The position numbers were made by a program, and so were the translations under genes. This document shows positions 44,965 through 50,823 of a stretch of 50,823 bases of DNA, one piece after another (within the stretch, counting starts at the first letter, position 1; the number at the start of each line of letters is the position of its first letter). The stretch comes from Ectopseudomonas oleovorans (GTDB lineage Bacteria; Pseudomonadota; Gammaproteobacteria; Pseudomonadales; Pseudomonadaceae): positions 1-50,823 of the forward strand of contig NZ_QASO01000018.1 in NCBI RefSeq assembly GCF_003052605.1. The letters are read 5' to 3'. The notes beneath the pieces are model-generated. The model searched no databases. It had not been told where the DNA came from and saw only the letters and a list, made by a program, of their open reading frames with translations.

Positions 44965-45489
44965 TCAGAGCGGGCTGATGCGTACCAGTGCGCCCAGGCT
45001 GCCATGGTCCAGGTAGGTCAGGCTGTTGTCCTTCAGGCGCTGGGCCACTTTCATGTGCTCGCTGCTCTCGAGCAGGCCGTCGCCGCTGAATTGGTTGATC
45101 CACAGCTCCAGGTCCAGGTCGGCAAAGCGCTCCTGAGTAAAGCTCAGGGTGCCTTCGATCACATGATGGCCGAAGCGCTCTTCACCGCTGCTGACGGCCA
45201 CTCGGCTCGGCGAGCTGCCGATGGTCTGGCTCCAGGCCTTGTGCAGCAATACCTGATAACCGCTGCCCGGATTGAGCTTGGCCGCCTCGCCATCGAGCGT
45301 TGTCGGGCGTTCGTTGCCGGTGATCGGCAATGCCGTGCCCGCCCAGTCGTCCGGTGCCACCTTGGGGGCGAAGACGGGTTCGCCGGCCTGGCGGAATACC
45401 AGCAGTTCGACCTGGTACAGGCGTTCGGCGAAGGCGCTCGGGGCGAGCAGGCAAAGCAGCAGGGCGATCAGGTGCAATGGGCGCGTCAT
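44965..45489 (-). CDS. csiV: CsiV-family periplasmic protein
   Basis: A 174-residue precursor with a signal peptide (MTRPLHLIALLLCLLAPSAFA, in two parts; cleavage after AFA) and the CsiV start YQVELLVFRQ. In Vibrio cholerae CsiV binds peptidoglycan and is required for activity of the high-molecular-weight PBP1a partner LpoA; the Pseudomonas protein is less studied. It lies 11 bases after mfd, with AAGGA, and is probably co-transcribed with it. Confidence 0.85.
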   Translation of the reverse strand: MTRPLHLIALLLCLLAPSAFAERLYQVELLVFRQAGEPVFAPKVAPDDWAGTALPITGNERPTTLDGEAAKLNPGSGYQVLLHKAWSQTIGSSPSRVAVSSGEERFGHHVIEGTLSFTQERFADLDLELWINQFSGDGLLESSEHMKVAQRLKDNSLTYLDHGSLGALVRISPL

Positions 45490-45500
45490 GGGAGAGTCCT

Positions 45501-48500
45501 TCAGGTGGTGGGCGCGAGGCGCTCGAACAGGGCTTCCAGGGTGTTGAAGCGTTCTTCCGCGCGCTCCATCGGTACCTGGATCTTGAAGACGGTGGCGCCT
45601 TCGAACTTGTAGCGTTTCGGCTGGGCCTGGATCAGCTTGATCAGCGTCAGCGGGTCGACGCAGGTTTCTGCGGCGAACTCGATGCGCCCGCCCTGCGGGC
45701 CGGCGTCGACCTTGGTGATGCCCAGCTTGTCCGCCTGCAGCTTGAGCAGGGTCAGGCGCATCAGGTTTTTGGTTGGCTCCGGCAGCAAGCCGAAGCGGTC
45801 GATCATCTCGACCTGCAGCTCCTTCAGGCCCTCCTCGTCGCTGGCGTTGGCGATGCGTTTGTAGAGAATCAGGCGCGCATGCACGTCGGGCAGGTAGTCC
45901 TCGGGGATCAGTGCCGGCACGCGCAGGTTGATCTCCGGGCCGCCGCCCAGCGGCTGGTCGAGGTTGGGTTGTTCGCCTTTCTGAATGGCCTTGACCGCGC
46001 GCTCGAGCATTTCCATGTACAGGGTGAAGCCGACGGCCTGGATCTGCCCGCTCTGGCCGTCACCGAGCAATTCGCCGGCGCCGCGGATTTCCAGGTCATG
46101 GGTGGCGAGGATGAAGCCGGCGCCGAGATCCTGCGCGCCGGCAATCGCCTCCAGGCGCTTCTGTGCATCTTCGGTCATGCTCTTGCGTGGCGGCGTGAGC
46201 AGGTAAGCGTAGGCTTGGTGGTGGCTACGGCCGACGCGGCCGCGCAGTTGGTGCAACTGGGCCAGGCCGAACTTGTCGGCGCGCTCGATGATGATGGTGT
46301 TGGCGCTGGGCACGTCGATACCGGTTTCGATGATGGTCGAGGCCACCAGCACGTTGAAACGCTTGTGGTAGAAGTCGCTCATCACCTGTTCGAGATCGCG
46401 TTCGCGCATCTGCCCGTGGCCAATGCCAATGCGCGCCTCGGGCACCAGTTCGGCCAGATCGGCGGCGCATTTCTCGATGGTCTTCACGTCGTTGTGCAGG
46501 TAATACACCTGGCCGCCACGCAATAGCTCGCGCAGCAGCGCTTCCTTGATGGTCGGCTTGTTCTCCTCCATGACGAAGGTGCGCACCGACAGGCGCCGCG
46601 CCGGTGGCGTGGCGATGATCGACAGGTCGCGCATGCCGGCCACGGCCATGTTCAGGGTGCGTGGGATCGGCGTGGCGGTGAGGGTGAGGATATCCACCTC
46701 GCTGCGCAGCGCCTTGAGCTGCTCCTTCTGGCGCACGCCGAAACGGTGTTCTTCGTCGATGATCACCAGGCCCAGGTTGTGGAACTTGACGTCCTCCTGC
46801 AGCAGCTTGTGCGTGCCGATGACGATATCCACCTTGCCTTCAGCCAGTTGCTGCACGGCGCCCTCGACTTCCTTGGCGCTCTTGAAGCGGCTCATCACCT
46901 CGACCTTCACCGGCCAGTCGGCGAAGCGGTCGCGGAAGCTGTTGTAGTGCTGCTGGGCGAGCAGGGTGGTGGGCACCAGCACCGCCACCTGCTTGCCGCT
47001 GTGCACGGCAATGAAGGCGGCACGCATGGCCACCTCGGTCTTGCCGAAACCGACGTCGCCGCACACCAGGCGATCCATCGGCTTGCCGGCCAGCATGTCG
47101 CTGCGCACGGCATCGATGGCGGCCTGCTGGTCCGGGGTTTCCTCGAAGGGGAAGCCGGCACTGAAGGTGGCGTAGTCCACGGCCGGGTCCTGGAAGGCGA
47201 AGCCTTCGCGGGCGGCGCGGCGGGCGTAGATATCGAGCAGTTCGGCGGCGACGTCGCGCACCTGCTCGGCGGCCTTGCGTTTGGCCTTCTGCCAGACTTC
47301 CGAACCGAGGCGGTGCAGTGGAGCCAGGGCATCGTCGCTGCCGCTGTAGCGGGCGATCAGGTGCAGGCTGGCTACCGGCACGTAGAGCTTGGCCTCGTCG
47401 GCGTACTGCAGGGTCAGGAATTCGGCGGCCTGGCCGTCGAACTCCATGGTCACCAGGCCCAGGTAGCGGCCGACACCGTGATCGATATGCACCACCGGTG
47501 CGCCTTCGCGCAGTTCGGTGAGGTTCTTGATCACGTTGTCGCCGCCGTCACGACCCTTCTCGCGCCGACGACGCTGCATCACGCGCTGGCCGAACAGCGG
47601 GTTTTCCGGGATGAGCGCCAGGTCATCGAGCAGCAGGCCTTCATCCAGGGGCGCGATGCAGATGTTCAGGCGTTCGCTGCTTTCGACGAACGCCGGCCAG
47701 CCGTCGACTTCCTTCGGCTTGAGCTTGAGGCGGGCGAGTAGTTCCAGTAGCACTTCGCGGCGACCGGCGGATTCCGCACAGAACAGCACGCGGCCCTGGT
47801 AGTCCTCGATAAAGCGGCGCAACGCCGCCAGCGGCTCGCCGGCCTTGGCCTGGATCGCCAGGTCGGGCAAGGCGCGTGCCTCGAAGCGGGTCTGGCCGAC
47901 GCCTGGCTCGATATCCGCCTGATTGACCACCACACGCGGCCAGCTCTTCAGGCGGGCGAAGCAGTCTTCCACCGGCAGAAAAATATCCGCAGGTGGCAGC
48001 AGCGGACGCTCGGGGTCAACTCGGCGGTCTTCATAACGGTTGCGCGCATCCTGCCAGAACTGCTCGGCGGCCTTCTCGATGCCGGGCAGGGAGAACACCT
48101 GGGTATCGCCCGGCAGGTAGTCGAACAGGGTGCCGGTTTCCTCGAAAAACAGCGGCAGGTAGTACTCGATGCCGGCCGGGGTGATACCGGTGGAAAGGTC
48201 CTGATAGATCGGGCAGCGGCGGAAATCCACGTCGAAGCGCTCGCGAAAGCGCCCGCGGAAATCGGTGACGGCCTTCTTCTCAAGGGGGAACTCGCGTGCC
48301 GGCAGCAGGCGTATCGACTCCACCTTGTCCACCGAGCGCTGGGTTTCCGGGTCGAAGGTGCGCAGGGTTTCGATCTCGTCATCGAACAGGTCGATGCGGT
48401 AGGGCGTGTCGCTGCCCATTGGGAACAGGTCGATCAGCGCGCCGCGTACGGCGAACTCACCGTGCTCGTACACCGTATCGACGCAGCGATAGCCGGCCGC

Positions 48501-48938
48501 TTCCAGGCGCGTGCGCATCTGTTCCACATCAAGCGTCTGGCCGACATCCAGCACCAGGCTGCTGCCGAGCAGAAAGCGTTTCGGCGCCAGGCGGTGTAGG
48601 GCCGTGGCGATGGGCACTACGAGAATGCCACGGCTCAGTTGCGGCAGTTGGTAAAGGGCCGCGATGCGTTGGGAGATGATGTCCTGGTGTGGCGAGAACA
48701 CGTCGTAGGGCAGGGTTTCCCAGTCGGGAAAATGCAGTACGGGCAGGTTCGGGGCAAAGAAGGCCAGCTCTTCCTGCAGGCGTTCCGCGCTCTGGCTGCC
48801 CTCGGTCAGAACCAGGGTGAAACGCCCGGCATTGCTGGCTGCTTCGGCGATGGCCAAGGACAGGGCAGCACCGGGCAAGTTGCCCCATTGCTGTTTGCCG
48901 GCGTTGGCCGGCAGAGACGGAAGACGCAGTACGGACAC
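45501..48938 (-). CDS. mfd: Transcription-repair coupling factor Mfd
   Basis: ATP-dependent translocase that removes RNA polymerase stalled at DNA damage and recruits UvrA. The 1145-residue protein has the UvrB-like N-terminal domain (about 1-350), the RNA polymerase-interacting Tudor-like domain (around GAPVVHIDHGVGRYLGL, residue ~490), the RecG-like motor with Walker A GDVGFGKTE and DEEH box IIDEEHRFGV, and the C-terminal TRCF domain. The start is GTG (48936-48938), preceded by GTGAG. Transcribed toward csiV. Confidence 0.96.
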   Translation of the reverse strand: MSVLRLPSLPANAGKQQWGNLPGAALSLAIAEAASNAGRFTLVLTEGSQSAERLQEELAFFAPNLPVLHFPDWETLPYDVFSPHQDIISQRIAALYQLPQLSRGILVVPIATALHRLAPKRFLLGSSLVLDVGQTLDVEQMRTRLEAAGYRCVDTVYEHGEFAVRGALIDLFPMGSDTPYRIDLFDDEIETLRTFDPETQRSVDKVESIRLLPAREFPLEKKAVTDFRGRFRERFDVDFRRCPIYQDLSTGITPAGIEYYLPLFFEETGTLFDYLPGDTQVFSLPGIEKAAEQFWQDARNRYEDRRVDPERPLLPPADIFLPVEDCFARLKSWPRVVVNQADIEPGVGQTRFEARALPDLAIQAKAGEPLAALRRFIEDYQGRVLFCAESAGRREVLLELLARLKLKPKEVDGWPAFVESSERLNICIAPLDEGLLLDDLALIPENPLFGQRVMQRRRREKGRDGGDNVIKNLTELREGAPVVHIDHGVGRYLGLVTMEFDGQAAEFLTLQYADEAKLYVPVASLHLIARYSGSDDALAPLHRLGSEVWQKAKRKAAEQVRDVAAELLDIYARRAAREGFAFQDPAVDYATFSAGFPFEETPDQQAAIDAVRSDMLAGKPMDRLVCGDVGFGKTEVAMRAAFIAVHSGKQVAVLVPTTLLAQQHYNSFRDRFADWPVKVEVMSRFKSAKEVEGAVQQLAEGKVDIVIGTHKLLQEDVKFHNLGLVIIDEEHRFGVRQKEQLKALRSEVDILTLTATPIPRTLNMAVAGMRDLSIIATPPARRLSVRTFVMEENKPTIKEALLRELLRGGQVYYLHNDVKTIEKCAADLAELVPEARIGIGHGQMRERDLEQVMSDFYHKRFNVLVASTIIETGIDVPSANTIIIERADKFGLAQLHQLRGRVGRSHHQAYAYLLTPPRKSMTEDAQKRLEAIAGAQDLGAGFILATHDLEIRGAGELLGDGQSGQIQAVGFTLYMEMLERAVKAIQKGEQPNLDQPLGGGPEINLRVPALIPEDYLPDVHARLILYKRIANASDEEGLKELQVEMIDRFGLLPEPTKNLMRLTLLKLQADKLGITKVDAGPQGGRIEFAAETCVDPLTLIKLIQAQPKRYKFEGATVFKIQVPMERAEERFNTLEALFERLAPTT

Positions 48939-49016
48939 GGGCGGCTCACGGTCGTGAAGGAAGGCCGTGAATTGTAGCGGGGCTTGTTGGTCAATGTCAG
49001 TCGCGACAGGCGCGCA

Positions 49017-49045
49017 TTGCTCATGCTCGCGCGCACCGTCATAAT
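49017..49045 (+). promoter_or_regulatory. Candidate gap promoter
   Basis: TTGCTC (49017-49022) and CATAAT (49040-49045) are 17 bases apart, about 43 bases upstream of the chosen gap start. The -10 is one base from consensus; the -35 matches three of six. Confidence 0.45.
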
Positions 49046-49087
49046 GTAGCCCCTTTTTTCAGCCCCTACATGTGGAAGGTACTGCCC

Positions 49088-50536
49088 GTGACTCAGAAGC
49101 CCGACCAGTGTCTCGGTGAATGGATCGATCGTGAAGCCCTTGCGGAAGCAATGATTCCGCTGATTGGTCAGCTCTATCGCAACAACAATGTGGTGACCTC
49201 GATCTACGGCCGTGGCCTGATCAACCGTTCGGTCATCGACATCCTCAAGGCTCACCGTTTTGCCCGTCACCGCCTGGCTGACGAAGCCGAGCTGTCGGTG
49301 CACGACACCTTCCCCATGCTCAAGGCCATGAGCGAGCTCAAGCTGGGCGCTGCCTCCGTGGATCTGGGCAAGCTGGTTGCCAAGTTCAAGGCTGAAGGCG
49401 CAGGTCGCGGCGTCGAGCAGTTCGTCAAGGACGAGCTGGCCGATGTGGTTGGCAAGCAGAATGGTTCGGCCCGTGAAGGCACTGATGTGGTGCTGTACGG
49501 CTTCGGTCGCATCGGCCGCCTGCTGGCGCGCATCCTGATCGAGAAGACCGGTGGCGGTGACGGCCTGCGTCTGCGTGCCATCGTCGTGCGCAAGGGCGCT
49601 AGCAATGACCTGGTTAAGCGTGCCAGTCTGCTGCGTCGTGACTCGGTGCACGGCAAGTTCAACGGCACCATCACCATCGATGAAGAGAACAACACCCTGA
49701 CGGCCAACGGCAACCTGATCCAGGTGATCTACGCCAAGGACCCGAAGGAAGTCGACTACACCCAGTACGGCATCAAGAACGCACTGCTGGTGGACAACAC
49801 CGGTGTATGGCGTGACGCCGAGGGTCTGGGTCAGCACCTGGCCTGCCCGGGCGTTGATCGCGTTGTTCTCACCGCACCTGGCAAGGGCGCGCTGAAGAAC
49901 ATCGTGCACGGCATCAACCACAGCGAAATCACCGCTGAGGACAAGATCATCTCCGCGGCTTCCTGCACCACCAACGCCATCGTGCCGGTGCTCAAGGCGG
50001 TCAATGATCAGTACGGCATCGTCAACGGTCACGTCGAGACCGTTCACTCCTACACCAACGACCAGAACCTGATCGACAACTTCCACAAAGGCAGTCGTCG
50101 TGGTCGTAGCGCTGCGTTGAACATGGTCATCACCGAAACCGGCGCGGCTACCGCTGCGGCCAAGGCACTGCCGGTTCTGAAGGGTAAGCTGACCGGCAAC
50201 GCCATTCGTGTGCCGACGCCGAACGTGTCCATGGCCATCCTCAATCTGAACCTGGAGAAGGCCACCACCCGCGAAGAGATCAACGAGTACCTGCGCCAGA
50301 TGGCCATGCACTCGGATCTGCAGAAGCAGATCGACTTCGTCAGCTCTCAGGAAGTGGTATCGACCGACTTCGTCGGTTCGCGCCATGCCGGCGTGGTCGA
50401 TGCCGAAGCCACCATCGCCAACGATAACCGCGTTGTGCTGTACGTCTGGTACGACAACGAGTTCGGTTACAGCTGCCAGGTGGTGCGCGTGATGGAGGAC
50501 ATGGCCGGGGTCAACCCGCCGGCCTTCCCGCGCTAA
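49088..50536 (+). CDS. gap: Glyceraldehyde-3-phosphate dehydrogenase, long form
   Basis: A 482-residue GAPDH with an N-terminal helical extension of about 125 residues before the Rossmann start DVVLYGFGRIGRLLARI. The nucleophile is C293 (SAASCTTNAIVP), with the His in HSYTNDQ and the C-terminal WYDNEFGYS. The long form is typical of a second gammaproteobacterial GAPDH (PA3001 as I recall) and probably serves gluconeogenesis. The GTG at 49088 with GGAAGG eight bases upstream is chosen over the ATG at 49070, which lacks a site. A strong terminator follows. Confidence 0.93.
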   Translation: MTQKPDQCLGEWIDREALAEAMIPLIGQLYRNNNVVTSIYGRGLINRSVIDILKAHRFARHRLADEAELSVHDTFPMLKAMSELKLGAASVDLGKLVAKFKAEGAGRGVEQFVKDELADVVGKQNGSAREGTDVVLYGFGRIGRLLARILIEKTGGGDGLRLRAIVVRKGASNDLVKRASLLRRDSVHGKFNGTITIDEENNTLTANGNLIQVIYAKDPKEVDYTQYGIKNALLVDNTGVWRDAEGLGQHLACPGVDRVVLTAPGKGALKNIVHGINHSEITAEDKIISAASCTTNAIVPVLKAVNDQYGIVNGHVETVHSYTNDQNLIDNFHKGSRRGRSAALNMVITETGAATAAAKALPVLKGKLTGNAIRVPTPNVSMAILNLNLEKATTREEINEYLRQMAMHSDLQKQIDFVSSQEVVSTDFVGSRHAGVVDAEATIANDNRVVLYVWYDNEFGYSCQVVRVMEDMAGVNPPAFPR

Positions 50537-50550
50537 GCGTCAAGGTCGCA

Positions 50551-50579
50551 AAAACGGGAGCTTCGTCTCCCGTTTTTTT
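50551..50579 (+). terminator. Rho-independent terminator of gap
   Basis: Stem AAAACGGGAG / CTCCCGTTTT with loop CTTCGT and seven T. The group II intron starts four bases later. Confidence 0.93.
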
Positions 50580-50582
50580 ATG

Positions 50583-50823
50583 GTGCGCCAGGCATGGCGC
50601 GTAGCGCCGTGACTGGCGCTGTCGGGTTCACTGTGGTGGTGAGCCTGGCGACTTGGAGGTGAAAGTCCTCTACACACCCGGCAAGGGGAAGTGTTAGCTG
50701 AAGGCAAGGGTGTCGCGGGCGACTGCGAATCTGAAGGAAGCCCGAGGCAAAATGCTGGCCTGACGAACAGGAAGCGGATGAGGCGGCGCAGCGGGGTGAG
50801 GTGGCCATAATCGCCAAAGCCCG
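50583..50823 (+). mobile_element. Group II intron, 5' end (runs off window)
   Basis: The sequence begins with the group II 5' splice signature GTGCGCC, followed by a stem (GCGCC-AGGCAT-GGCGC). Conserved domain I elements follow: GGAGGTGAAAGTCC at 50655-50668 region and GCAAGGGTGTCGCGGGCGAC, then GAATCTGAAGGAAGCCCGAGG, all typical of bacterial group II intron RNA. The intron-encoded reverse transcriptase and the catalytic domain V lie outside the window. Insertion directly after the gap terminator would not disrupt any gene. Confidence 0.85.

Overview
The window is about 50.8 kb of GC-rich gammaproteobacterial chromosome. It is almost certainly Pseudomonas, and the interspersed GTAGGAGC-type and GTAGCC...ATCCGGG palindromes suggest a member of the P. 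mendocina / P. pseudoalcaligenes group. The stretch from about 15.8 to 50.5 kb follows, as I recall it, much of the P. aeruginosa PA3027-to-PA3001 gene order: AraC regulator, FAD oxidase, GlpD-like enzyme, FGGY kinase, yegS, slt, uup, USP, fadBA, topA, sulA-lexA, psrA, nagZ, thioinosine phosphorylase, csiV, mfd and gap. This assignment comes from protein recognition only; no database search was run.

Left part (1-15.8 kb). The window opens inside an IS110-family transposase whose element appears to have inserted into a palindromic repeat. Then come mqo (malate:quinone oxidoreductase) and a four-gene minus-strand operon with 4-bp overlaps: cysI (sulfite reductase hemoprotein), a DUF934 gene, lrgA and lrgB. 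ccoG (cbb3 oxidase assembly) is followed by a dense cluster of repetitive extragenic palindromes. Next are a frameshifted trypsin-like protease, plsB (first step of phospholipid synthesis), an EamA permease, a membrane-bound PAS-GGDEF diguanylate cyclase and a small membrane protein. Just before the AraC gene lies what looks like the scar of a deleted hvf (HvfABCD, copper-related RiPP metallophore) locus: a 5'-truncated hvfA followed by an hvfB start joined to the end of a DoxX (hvfD) gene.

Middle (15.8-32.4 kb). A divergent AraC-type regulator faces a three-gene set (alkyl-DHAP-synthase-like FAD oxidase, GlpD-like FAD oxidoreductase, FGGY kinase) that probably handles a glycerol-like or polyol phosphate of unknown identity. 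A palindromic repeat has been absorbed into the 3' end of the GlpD-like gene. Pirin, a YegS-like lipid kinase, an orphan CheV, a MOSC protein, the soluble lytic transglycosylase Slt, the ABC-F ATPase Uup, a cysteine-containing protein of unknown function, a universal stress protein and an exported protein of unknown function follow.

Right part (32.4-50.8 kb). fadBA (fatty-acid beta-oxidation) lies about 9 kb from psrA, whose product is known to control both in P. aeruginosa; two abutting perfect PsrA operators lie over the psrA promoter. topA, two small conserved genes and the SOS pair lexA-sulA (with two LexA boxes) sit between them. After psrA come an L,D-transpeptidase, nagZ and a methylthioinosine phosphorylase; on the other strand are mfd-csiV, and finally gap. 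A group II intron starts a few bases after the gap terminator and runs off the window. I saw no rRNA, tRNA or CRISPR array.
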